IMG/VR virus record: IMGVR_UViG_3300007038_000027
Location: 1-22,206 of that record
Origin: a virus
Direction: 5' to 3' (one strand)
Length of the DNA: 22,206 nucleotides
Of the stretch, positions 14,634-21,135 are shown piece after piece. Position 1 is the stretch's first letter. Every line of letters starts with the position of its first letter. The position numbers were made by a program, and so were the translations under genes. The notes beneath the pieces were generated by a model. It had not been told where the DNA came from and did not search any database. It saw only the letters and a program-made list of their open reading frames with translations.

Positions 14634-14673
14634 AAATCCGGCGTTTGACGCGCACTTCCAGTGTCGCTACGCT
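14634..14673 (+). promoter_or_regulatory. Rightward promoter P4
   Basis: AAATCC (14634-14639), TTGACG (14645-14650), a 17-nt spacer and TACGCT (14668-14673). The predicted start is near 14680, directly before a hairpin (GGCCG 14681-14685 with CGGCC 14710-14714, and CCGG/CCGG inside). It begins 4 nt after the tRNA-like element and should drive the SSB-like, polymerase, resolvase and phosphoesterase genes. Confidence 0.75.
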
Positions 14674-14765
14674 CGCCGGTGGCCGGGCCGGAAGACGGTG
14701 CGCCGGGAACGGCCGGACTCATCAGGCACCATTCATTGAACTGAGCATCAACGTGGAGCAGTATT

Positions 14766-15302
14766 ATGGCTTTCGGAGATAACAAAAACAGCGCGTTTTC
14801 GACCATCGGCGACGTCGGCATCAAAGACGAGACCCTCTACTTCACCGAGCCCGGCAAGTACATCCTGGCCCTCGACAAGGTCGTGTACGGCCACGGGGAC
14901 TCGGAAGGCCAGCGGCCCGGCGACCCGTACTGCGCCTGGGAGTTTTTGGTCGTGGACCGACTCTCGGAGTCGGGCAAGCCCGAAGGAGTGGTCGTCAGCA
15001 AGGCCGATTACCTGACCGGCAAGGGCAAGAAGTACAAGCTGCGGGACATTCGCGCCATGATGGCCTCGTTCCTGCACAAGAGCCAGGAGGAGATCAGCCA
15101 ACAGGTGGCCGAGAATTTCGTCGAGGACGATGGGGCCATGGTCGACCAACTGTGGGAGGAGAATTTCGGCTGCAACCCCCTGATTTTCATGGAAATCAAG
15201 AAGTCGGTCAAAGACTCCGGGGACGTCTACCATGACGTTTATCCGCGGCCGGCGACCGAGGAGCAGATCAGGAAGTACGTCGACCAGGTGTCGCAAGGAT
15301 AA
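14766..15302 (+). CDS. Possible phage ssDNA-binding protein (OB-fold-like)
   Basis: This is a 178-aa protein. The beginning, about residues 25-65, reads GKYILALDKVVYGHGDSEGQ followed by an AWEFLVVDR strand, a pattern of glycine-interrupted beta strands seen in phage SSB-like or DUF669-type proteins. The middle (YKLRDIRAMMASFLHKSQEE) is helical. There is a long C-terminal helix but no strongly acidic SSB tail. GTGGAGC lies 7 nt before the ATG. It is first on the P4 transcript and directly upstream of the DNA polymerase, a common place for SSB. The assignment is by position and general fold pattern only. Confidence 0.55.
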   Translation: MAFGDNKNSAFSTIGDVGIKDETLYFTEPGKYILALDKVVYGHGDSEGQRPGDPYCAWEFLVVDRLSESGKPEGVVVSKADYLTGKGKKYKLRDIRAMMASFLHKSQEEISQQVAENFVEDDGAMVDQLWEENFGCNPLIFMEIKKSVKDSGDVYHDVYPRPATEEQIRKYVDQVSQG

Positions 15303-15345
15303 TCGCCCCACCTTCCTTCGGCTGGCCCCCGTTACAGGGCCAAAA

Positions 15346-15409
15346 GGGCGCGAAGTGGCTTCGACTGGGCCGGTGGCCTAGGACGGGAGTTCGATTCTCC
15401 CCGCGTCCA
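15346..15409 (+). ncRNA. tRNA-like element A: intact acceptor and T arms, reduced D arm
   Basis: GGGCGCG (15346-15352) pairs with CGCGTCC (15402-15408) at all seven positions, with one G-T wobble. The T arm is GGGAG-TTCGATT-CTCCC (15385-15401), and A at 15409 takes the discriminator position. An anticodon-like arm CTGGG/CCTAG (15365-15369, 15377-15381) has a 7-nt loop CCGGTGG, reading GGT but with C instead of T33. Only about 10 nt remain for the D arm, and the variable loop has 3 nt. The total is 64 nt, against 73-76 for normal tRNAs. No CCA is encoded. Confidence 0.6.
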
Positions 15410-15412
15410 TTT

Positions 15413-15491
15413 GCCCTCTGACTTGGCACCTAGCCCAGCTCGACTCCCGTTGTGCAACCGCTAGGAGCCGGTTCGATTCCGGCGGAGGGCC
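15413..15491 (+). ncRNA. tRNA-like element B: intact acceptor and T arms, non-canonical core
   Basis: GCCCTCT (15413-15419) pairs at all seven positions with GGAGGGC (15484-15490), with one wobble, and the T arm is GCCGG-TTCGATT-CCGGC (15467-15483). The 47-nt core does not fold as a D arm plus anticodon arm. Instead CCTAGC (15429-15434) pairs with GCTAGG (15460-15465) around a 25-nt loop containing CTCCCGTTG. It starts 3 nt after element A ends. This could be a tRNA with an insertion or a tRNA-derived structure; no anticodon can be assigned. Confidence 0.55.
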
Positions 15492-15540
15492 TTGAAAACG
15501 ATGACCCATTAGTGGCCTTTTCAGCAATGGGAGCTGTGCA

Positions 15541-17577
15541 GTGGCTGTATCTGACGACGATTACGTAGTCGCCTTCGACTCCGAGACCTATCCGATTACC
15601 GACCGCAAACAGGCGCCCCCGCCTGTGGTCATGCAATGGCTGGACGAACGCCGCCTGGAGCCCGGCCAAGACCCGTCCCTGGCCGTCCAGATGACGACCG
15701 ACCAGGACGAAATGCTCGACCAGTTCCAGACCTGGCTGGCCGACGACCGTTGCCATCTTGTCGCCCACAACACGTCGTTCGATGCCGGCGTCCTGTTGAA
15801 TGCCTCGGACGCGGACCCGGTTCTGTGTGATTTGTTCTTCGAGGCCCTGGAGGATGGGCGTGTCCACGATACGATGTACCGCCATCGCCTCATCAAGCTG
15901 GCGACCAAGGGATACTCGGGCAACTTCATCGGACTGGACAAACTGGTCGACCGCCATTTCAACGTGGACATCTCCGAGTCCAAGCATGACGAGTTCTCTT
16001 GGCGGACCAACTACCACTACCTGGACGGCGTTCCCCTGGCCGAGTGGCCCGAGGACGCCATCGAGTACGCCCAGATGGACCCCGTCTGGGCCTGGAAGGT
16101 CTACAAGGCCCAGGGCAAAGAGGTCACGGCGCCCAACGGGGCCGAAGTCGCTGGCCCGAACGGCGTCATCGACGAACCGCTGACCGTGACCATGGCGTGC
16201 CAACTCCAGCTCAGCTCGATCTGGGGCATGAAGGTCAACGAGGACCTGGGAAGCCAGCGGGCCCAGGAGTTGGACGCGGACTTTGAACAGATTGCTGACT
16301 CTCTGACTCAGATTGGCTTTTACACGAAGCGCGGCCCCGGCGACTACAAGAAGAACACTCAGGCGGTCAAGGACCGCGTCGTCCAGGCCTATCCCCAGGG
16401 CGAAGCCCCGAGGACCGAGAAGGGCAACGTCCGCACGGCCAAGGAGGTCCTGGCCGACTCGGGCGATGCGGCCCTCGAAAAGATGGCCGAGTTGTCGGCC
16501 GTCGAGAAGCTGCGGTCCACCTACAAGCCCATCATCGAGGATGGAGGTAGCGTCCACCCTGGCTACGATGCGCTCAAGAACACGGGCCGTTCCAGCTCGT
16601 TTTCCCCCAACATTCAGAATATCCCCCGCGGCGGCGCCATCCGCCAGTGTTTCGAGGCTCGGCCCGGCTACGTCTACGTTCTGTGTGACTACTCGACTTT
16701 GGAGCTGCGGACGCTGGCCCAGACGTGCCTCGATTTGTTCGGCGAGTCCCACCTGGCCGAAGTCTTCCAGTCGGGCCGAGACCCGCACTCACTTCTGGCT
16801 GCGGACATCCGGGACATCTCTTATGACCGCCAGGTGGCCGAGGAGAATGGCCAGCATGGCCTGAAACTGGCCAAGACGGCCAACAATACGCGCCAATTTG
16901 CCAAGGTCCCCAACTACGGCGTTCCCGGCGGCATGTGCAACTCCGAGTCCCTCCAGTCCTATGCGGCCGGCATGGGCATCGACATCGCCATCAGTGAGGC
17001 CGATGACGCCTTCGACTACTTCCATGATACCTGGGAAGTGGTCGACCGCTACTTCGGCTTCATCGAGGACAAGACCGGCTGGAAGGACGCCATGACGGTC
17101 GTCTATCCCCGCTCGGAGCGCCTCCGGGCCAAGTCCTCGTTCACTCAGGCGGCCAACGCCCTGTTCCAAGGCCCGGCGGCCGATGGCGGCCGGCTAGCGT
17201 GCCACCGACTCAATCAACGATGCCTGGCCCGGCCGGACGATGTCCTCTACGGCAGCCGCTTGTGCGCGTTCGTCCACGACGAGACCATCACCGAGGTCCC
17301 CCAGGACCGCGCCCACGAGTGTGCCATGGCCATCTCCGAGACGATGGAAACGGCCATGAACAGGTACACGCCCGACGTGGACAACGAGGCCGAGGCGGCC
17401 CTGGCCCTCCGGTGGTTCAAGTCCGCCGACCCCGTCTATAAGCCCGGCGGCGACGAACTGGAGGTCTGGCTCCCCCACGAACAAAGTGATGACGGATCAA
17501 TTGACTTCGATGATGATGAACTCAAGTACGCCGAGGACCGCCTCGGAAGGAGTATCAACTATGAGACACGCCAATGA
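15541..17577 (+). CDS. Family A DNA polymerase with 3'-5' exonuclease
   Basis: This 678-aa replicative polymerase lacks a 5'-3' exonuclease domain. Exo I is VAFDSET (Asp13, Glu15), exo II is LVAHNTSFDAGVL, and exo III is YAQMD. Polymerase motif A is CDYSTLELRTLAQ with Asp383, motif B is TRQFAKVPNYGV with Lys455 and Tyr459, and motif C is AFVHDETITEV with His579-Asp580. Tyr459 aligns with E. coli Pol I Phe762 and T7 Tyr526. The GTG at 15541 has GGGAG 7 nt upstream in the common leader. Transcription must come from P4 through the SSB-like gene and the two tRNA-like elements, since I see no promoter in the gap. The end overlaps the resolvase start by 17 nt. Confidence 0.95.
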   Translation: MAVSDDDYVVAFDSETYPITDRKQAPPPVVMQWLDERRLEPGQDPSLAVQMTTDQDEMLDQFQTWLADDRCHLVAHNTSFDAGVLLNASDADPVLCDLFFEALEDGRVHDTMYRHRLIKLATKGYSGNFIGLDKLVDRHFNVDISESKHDEFSWRTNYHYLDGVPLAEWPEDAIEYAQMDPVWAWKVYKAQGKEVTAPNGAEVAGPNGVIDEPLTVTMACQLQLSSIWGMKVNEDLGSQRAQELDADFEQIADSLTQIGFYTKRGPGDYKKNTQAVKDRVVQAYPQGEAPRTEKGNVRTAKEVLADSGDAALEKMAELSAVEKLRSTYKPIIEDGGSVHPGYDALKNTGRSSSFSPNIQNIPRGGAIRQCFEARPGYVYVLCDYSTLELRTLAQTCLDLFGESHLAEVFQSGRDPHSLLAADIRDISYDRQVAEENGQHGLKLAKTANNTRQFAKVPNYGVPGGMCNSESLQSYAAGMGIDIAISEADDAFDYFHDTWEVVDRYFGFIEDKTGWKDAMTVVYPRSERLRAKSSFTQAANALFQGPAADGGRLACHRLNQRCLARPDDVLYGSRLCAFVHDETITEVPQDRAHECAMAISETMETAMNRYTPDVDNEAEAALALRWFKSADPVYKPGGDELEVWLPHEQSDDGSIDFDDDELKYAEDRLGRSINYETRQ

Positions 17578-18085
17578 GACGATTCTGGCCTTCGACCCCG
17601 GACTGAGATGTTCGGGCATGGCCATCTTTCAAGAAGGCCGACTGGAGTGGGTTGGCATGGCCAAGCCCTACCAGAATGATATGCCCCGAGACATCGAGGG
17701 CGCCAACCTGATGGCCAGTTGCATCCTGGACTGCTTGTCCAACGAGCAACTGGACCTGATCAGCCGGAACCGGCTGGTCTACGAAAAGCCCCAGGTCTAC
17801 GACTTCGGCGGCGACGTCGACCCCGACGACGTGATGCAACTGGCCTATGTCAACGGGGCGGTCGGCCGGACGCTCAATCCCAAGAACATGACCGGGCTGT
17901 TCGCCCGCGAGTGGAAGGGGCAGGTCCCCAAGGACGTCAGCCATCGGCAGGCCATCGGCAAGCTGGACGCCGATGAGACCCGCCTGGTCAACAAGGCCGA
18001 AGAGACCCATCAGTCCAGCCTGATGCACAATCTGAAGGATGCCGTAGCTATTGGACTTTCGTACTACCGGAGGATTCTCCTATGA
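17561..18085 (+). CDS. RuvC-like Holliday junction resolvase
   Basis: This 174-aa protein has an RNase H-like fold pattern. The first acidic motif is ILAFDPGLRCSGMAIF with Asp12, the second is LVYEKPQVY with Glu75, and the C-terminal motif is MHNLKDAVAIGLSYY with His156 and Asp160. The length equals classical RuvC (about 170 aa). AAGGAG precedes the ATG at 17561, which lies inside the end of the polymerase gene; a longer frame from 17486 lacks a ribosome binding site. It would resolve recombination or replication junctions before packaging. The stop overlaps the next start by 4 nt. Confidence 0.9.
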   Translation: MRHANETILAFDPGLRCSGMAIFQEGRLEWVGMAKPYQNDMPRDIEGANLMASCILDCLSNEQLDLISRNRLVYEKPQVYDFGGDVDPDDVMQLAYVNGAVGRTLNPKNMTGLFAREWKGQVPKDVSHRQAIGKLDADETRLVNKAEETHQSSLMHNLKDAVAIGLSYYRRILL

Positions 18086-19854
18086 GCAGTATCGACCAAG
18101 CACTTCTGGACATCATCCGCGAGACGCTCAACGAACAGGGAGCGACCAAATCCCTGGAGCACTTCGAGTCGCTGTCCCATCGCCAGTTGTCGAGAGACCT
18201 GGCCAGTCGACCGGACATCGACCGCGCCCCCGTCACCGTCCGCAAGAACTACCTGCCCAAGGTGGCCGAGGAGCTGGAGCAAGGTGGCGGCGTTCAGGTC
18301 GCGGGCCTGGATGAGGACCGACGCAATGACGATGAGGAAGACCCGCTGGAGGACGAGCTGGAGTGTGGGGGCCAGGTCTGCGGCGACCGCATGTGTCAAT
18401 CGACCGTCCGCCAGTGTCGCCTCAATCACGGCATCAACGTCGAAGAGGGCGGCGACGAGTACGACCAGGAGGACAAACCCAAGACCTTCCGAGACTGCGA
18501 CCAGGGCGACCTCCAGTTCGTCCCCTCGGGCCGGACCTCGGCCTACAAGGCGTACATGCACTGGCCGTCCGGCGAATACTGGTTCATCATCGGTGGCAAA
18601 GAGCCCTTCGACATTCCGTTCTCGGAGGTCCAGTATCTGATCAAGCTGTACGTCCACGCTGGGAGTGGCCTGACCGGCAAGACGGTCACGCGCCGTTGCA
18701 TCGACCAGCTCGGGCGGGACATGACCCACGGGCTGCTCAAGAAGATCTTCAAGGCCCTGGACATCGACAAGGACTCCCCGCCGTTCGCCCCGCACAAGCT
18801 GGCCGAGGAGGACCCCGATGACCTGGCCAGCGTCGAGAACCTCCGGGCCAAGGCCGAGGCGGCCGTCGAGCACAAGATGTCCGAGCGGGAGCCCAAGGCC
18901 CTCCGCCGGCTGGTCCGCAAACAGGCCCGCGACCTCAAGGACATCAAACATCAGATGTCCGAGGCCATCGAGGCGGCCGAGATGAGCCCCATCGAGCCCC
19001 GCCCCGTGGTCACTCAGTCCGGGGACACAAACCCCGAGGCCAAGCCCTACCGGCCGGTCGTCTTGTTGAGCGACTGGCATATTGGCAAGAAGGTCGACCT
19101 GCCCGACAACAAGTTTCACCTGGAGGTCGCCTGGGAGCGCATTCACCATCTGACCGAGCAGATCGGCCAGTTTTTTAAGTACAATCAACGCCCGTTCTCC
19201 GAGATCGTGGTCGGGGTCCTGGGCGACCTGGTCGACGGTGTCCTGGGCAACGTCTACGAACAGCAGTGGCTGGAGCAAGACGTCTCGGGCCGGCATCAGG
19301 CCGTCGAGGCCGCCAAGATGCTGTCCGAGGTCCTGGCCCAACTCCATTGGATGACCGGCAAGCCTGTCCACGCTGTCTGTACGCCCGGCAACCATGGCCG
19401 CTCCGGGGGCAACCGTGGCGCCGACCCCGAGCGTTTCCCCGAGGCCATGACCTATGAGCTGGCGGCCAGCTACCTGTCCGAGATTGAGGACGTCCAGCTC
19501 CAGATCAACGACGGGGACCGAGTGGCGACCTATGAGGTCGAGGAGTTCGGGACCCAGCTCCTCTTTACGCACGGCGACCGCACGCCTCGGGACATCCGAG
19601 AACTGGGCTGGTCCCGGATGAACGAGCGCATTGGCATCGCCTCGGGCCACTCCCATACCGATGAGCGCAGCGGCGTCTCCGACCGCCATGTCTACTGGCA
19701 GCAAAACGGCGCCCTGTGCGGCGTCGACGGCTTCGAGTCCGACCAAATCGGCAAGGCCTTTCGCCCCAGCCAGTCGATGATGATGGTCGACGACCAGGGG
19801 CCCCAGCCGGGCCGGTCGTTTCTCCTGGACTCATTCATCGAGCAGGGCGCTTGA
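18082..19854 (+). CDS. Metallophosphoesterase with N-terminal Cys cluster
   Basis: This is a 590-aa protein. The C-terminal 265 residues hold a calcineurin-like phosphoesterase core: LLSDWHIGKK (Asp331, His333), VLGDLVDG (Asp382), CTPGNHG (Asn437-His438), LLFTHGD (His497) and ASGHSHT (His523, His525). All usual metal ligands are present. Residues 95-112 contain Cys95, Cys100, Cys105 and Cys112, a possible zinc site. Residues 165-230 resemble a DNA-binding or homing-type domain (SGLTGKTVTRRCIDQLG, KKIFKALDIDKDSPPFAPHK). Residues 250-310 are a charged, coiled-coil-like linker. GGAGG precedes the ATG and the stop of the resolvase overlaps it by 4 nt. A nuclease role in DNA repair (Mre11/SbcD-like) is plausible; a nucleotide or RNA phosphatase cannot be excluded. 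Confidence 0.88.
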   Translation: MSSIDQALLDIIRETLNEQGATKSLEHFESLSHRQLSRDLASRPDIDRAPVTVRKNYLPKVAEELEQGGGVQVAGLDEDRRNDDEEDPLEDELECGGQVCGDRMCQSTVRQCRLNHGINVEEGGDEYDQEDKPKTFRDCDQGDLQFVPSGRTSAYKAYMHWPSGEYWFIIGGKEPFDIPFSEVQYLIKLYVHAGSGLTGKTVTRRCIDQLGRDMTHGLLKKIFKALDIDKDSPPFAPHKLAEEDPDDLASVENLRAKAEAAVEHKMSEREPKALRRLVRKQARDLKDIKHQMSEAIEAAEMSPIEPRPVVTQSGDTNPEAKPYRPVVLLSDWHIGKKVDLPDNKFHLEVAWERIHHLTEQIGQFFKYNQRPFSEIVVGVLGDLVDGVLGNVYEQQWLEQDVSGRHQAVEAAKMLSEVLAQLHWMTGKPVHAVCTPGNHGRSGGNRGADPERFPEAMTYELAASYLSEIEDVQLQINDGDRVATYEVEEFGTQLLFTHGDRTPRDIRELGWSRMNERIGIASGHSHTDERSGVSDRHVYWQQNGALCGVDGFESDQIGKAFRPSQSMMMVDDQGPQPGRSFLLDSFIEQGA

Positions 19855-19878
19855 CGCCCCGTCCCGAGCCCTTATAAT
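19851..19878 (+). promoter_or_regulatory. Rightward promoter P5 (near-consensus)
   Basis: TTGACG (19851-19856), a 16-nt spacer and TATAAT (19873-19878). The -10 is a perfect consensus and the -35 overlaps the TGA stop of the phosphoesterase gene. No AAATC element lies upstream, so it differs in class from P1-P4. The predicted start is near 19885. Confidence 0.82.
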
Positions 19879-19882
19879 CCAG

Positions 19883-19909
19883 GTGTCCGGGGGATGAGCC
19901 CTCGGGCAC
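19883..19909 (+). promoter_or_regulatory. 11-bp 5'-leader hairpin after P5
   Basis: GTGTCCGGGGG (19883-19893) pairs with CCCTCGGGCAC (19899-19909) around the loop ATGAG, with two wobbles. It begins at the predicted transcription start. About 20 nt of unpaired leader follow before the ribosome binding site at about 19925-19931. Confidence 0.7.
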
Positions 19910-19938
19910 TGACTGAAACGTACAACGGGAGTAGGACC

Positions 19939-20184
19939 GTGAAACACTCGTCGAAAGCTGACCGACCGTCTTACATCGACTCGACCTCGGACGCCATTCG
20001 GGCCTTTACCGGCCCCGACCGGCCGACCTCGTGGATTGGGCGCCTGGCCGACCACCACGGCTGGGACGCCGAGGAGACGACCAAGGCCATCGAGCGGGAA
20101 CTCGAAGAGGTTGGCTACCACCTCGACGTGGAGACTGCCCAACTGGAAGCGGCCGTCGAGGACATCCTGAACGAGGAGATCTGA
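19939..20184 (+). CDS. Small unknown protein, 81 aa, from strong promoter
   Basis: The GTG start at 19939 has ACAACGGGAG upstream. The product begins MKHSSKADRPSYIDSTSDAI and is mostly helical and acidic toward the end (TTKAIERELEEVGYHLDVET, AAVEDILNEEI). There is no membrane segment and I do not recognise a family. It has its own near-consensus promoter and a terminator right after it, giving a monocistronic transcript of about 340 nt. High early expression, as for host-takeover or anti-defence proteins, would fit but is not shown by the sequence. Confidence 0.72.
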   Translation: MKHSSKADRPSYIDSTSDAIRAFTGPDRPTSWIGRLADHHGWDAEETTKAIERELEEVGYHLDVETAQLEAAVEDILNEEI

Positions 20185-20192
20185 CATGCGAA

Positions 20193-20223
20193 AAGGCCCA
20201 GGGGGCAGACAGCCCTGGGCCTT
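20193..20223 (-). terminator. Intrinsic terminator at the convergent junction
   Basis: AAGGCCCAGGG (20193-20203) pairs with CCCTGGGCCTT (20213-20223) around a 9-nt loop. Read leftward, the stem ends in CCTTTT, giving a U-run, so it is a canonical terminator for the lysis operon. Read rightward the tail is CTTCTCG, which is weaker, but it may still end the P5 transcript. Confidence 0.8.
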
Positions 20224-20232
20224 CTCGACTGG

Positions 20233-20248
20233 CCCCGCGTCAGCGGGG
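20233..20248. other. Second hairpin at the convergent junction
   Basis: CCCCGC (20233-20238) pairs with GCGGGG (20243-20248) with a GTCA loop. It lies between the leftward gene end at 20262 and the terminator, and may add to termination or 3'-end stability. Confidence 0.55.
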
Positions 20249-20261
20249 ATGACAATGACTT

Positions 20262-20642
20262 TTAGAGTCCGAGCACAAGTCCCCCCACCAGTAAGGCGCC
20301 GAGTCCCACGCCCGCCCCGAGGCCCCACAAAAAGGCCTTGGCGGCGGGTTTCTTTTGTGGCGGGGGCTGGCTTCGGTGCAGCTCCAAGGCCCGTCCCAGG
20401 ACCTGGTTGGATTGGCCTCGGGCCTTGATCTCGGCGACCAGCAAGGCCAGCCCCGGCTGGCTGATCCAAAAGCCCGTGGTCTTGGTCTCCCCGGTCACGA
20501 GTGTGGCCCGCTTGATCTCCCGGACGTCTGCACCCCCTCCATGGGAGTCGTCACTGCTGGTCTGAGCGTAGGCGGTCGATGACAGACTGAGCGTAATCAG
20601 CAAGACCATCAGGATCGTTTTGGTAGTCTTCCACTTGGCCAT
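20262..20642 (-). CDS. Secreted protein with C-terminal TM, spanin-like candidate
   Basis: This is a 126-aa protein. It has a clear signal sequence: MAKWKTTK, then a hydrophobic core ILMVLLITLSLSS and a TAYAQ-type cleavage site near residue 26. A charged periplasmic segment follows (residues 28-95), then a C-terminal glycine-rich hydrophobic segment AFLWGLGAGVGLGALLVGGL. The ATG at 20642 has GAGGAGG 6 nt upstream. It overlaps the upstream gene by 92 nt in another frame. Signal peptide plus C-terminal TM in a lysis-type cassette suggests a membrane-fusion or spanin role, but there is no lipobox cysteine, so it is not a standard o-spanin or u-spanin. Confidence 0.75.
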   Translation of the reverse strand: MAKWKTTKTILMVLLITLSLSSTAYAQTSSDDSHGGGADVREIKRATLVTGETKTTGFWISQPGLALLVAEIKARGQSNQVLGRALELHRSQPPPQKKPAAKAFLWGLGAGVGLGALLVGGLVLGL

Positions 20643-20835
20643 GCTTGGCCTCCTCAATCTCGTCGAGCTGCTCTTGGGTCGCTTGCTTCTCGTCCCGGTC
20701 GATGCTGTTGGCCTGGCTTCGGGCGGCGGCCCCGACTCCTAGCAAGGAGGCCAGGACCCCGACCGCCGGCGAATAGGCCAGGATGATCAGCCCGGCGATG
20801 GCCAGGCCGAGATACAGGGCAGTCGTCCACTTCAT
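20551..20835 (-). CDS. Membrane-anchored helical protein, spanin-like candidate
   Basis: This 94-aa protein has an N-terminal hydrophobic region MKWTTALYLGLAIAGLIILA and a second hydrophobic stretch (PAVGVLASLLGVGAA), followed by a charged helical domain (KQATQEQLDEIEEAKHGQVE). TM plus helical domain resembles i-spanins (Rz), although the two hydrophobic stretches are unusual. Its last 92 nt overlap the downstream signal-peptide gene out of frame, an arrangement reminiscent of Rz/Rz1. It starts immediately after the preceding stop (20836). Confidence 0.7.
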   Translation of the reverse strand: MKWTTALYLGLAIAGLIILAYSPAVGVLASLLGVGAAARSQANSIDRDEKQATQEQLDEIEEAKHGQVEDYQNDPDGLADYAQSVIDRLRSDQQ

Positions 20836-21135
20836 CTAGTCCTCCTGGGCGCGGTGTTCGTCGCGTAGACGGTCGATAGACTTCTGGACGTTGTCCAGCT
20901 CCCGCTCGACCCCTTCCATGGCCGGCAGTAGATCGTTCTGGAGGGTCCGCTGAGTCGTCTTGACTTCCTTGATTTTCTTTTGGTTCTCCTTGGCCTGGGC
21001 GCGGGCCTGGGATGCGGCCATCAGCATCGAGCCGGCCCAGGCGACCGACGCTCCGAGGACCAGGACCAAAACGCCCTTGGTCACTTTGCCGATGAGACCT
21101 CGATTGTACCACGGGTTGGTATCATCCGCCGTCAT
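20836..21135 (-). CDS. Single-TM coiled-coil protein of lysis cassette
   Basis: This 99-aa product has a short cytoplasmic N-terminus, one TM (about residues 21-38, GVLVLVLGASVAWAGSML) and a long coiled coil (AKENQKKIKEVKTTQRTLQN then VERELDNVQKSIDRLRDE). The ATG at 21135 has GAGGAGG 6 nt upstream; the frame extends to 21231 but that part overlaps the upstream gene. It could be an i-spanin or a holin-associated protein; it is a better single-TM i-spanin look-alike than its downstream neighbour. Confidence 0.72.
   Translation of the reverse strand: MTADDTNPWYNRGLIGKVTKGVLVLVLGASVAWAGSMLMAASQARAQAKENQKKIKEVKTTQRTLQNDLLPAMEGVERELDNVQKSIDRLRDEHRAQED

Larger units (their letters stand above)
14463..14765 (+). 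other. Structured 303-base intergenic region
   Basis: No gene is present. In order it holds a long stem-loop (14469-14516), a perfect 8-bp hairpin GTCTGCGG/CCGCAGAC with 5-nt loop (14526-14546), a tRNA-like element (14557-14630), promoter P4 (14634-14673), a GC-rich leader hairpin (14681-14714) and a ribosome binding site GTGGAGC before 14766. None of the hairpins has a U-run, so none is a clear intrinsic terminator. Confidence 0.7.

Noticed and set aside
15420-15466. Anticodon assignment for tRNA-like element B (for example CCT in CACCTAG)
   Set aside because: The candidate loop has A instead of T33 and leaves no D arm, so any anticodon would be a guess.
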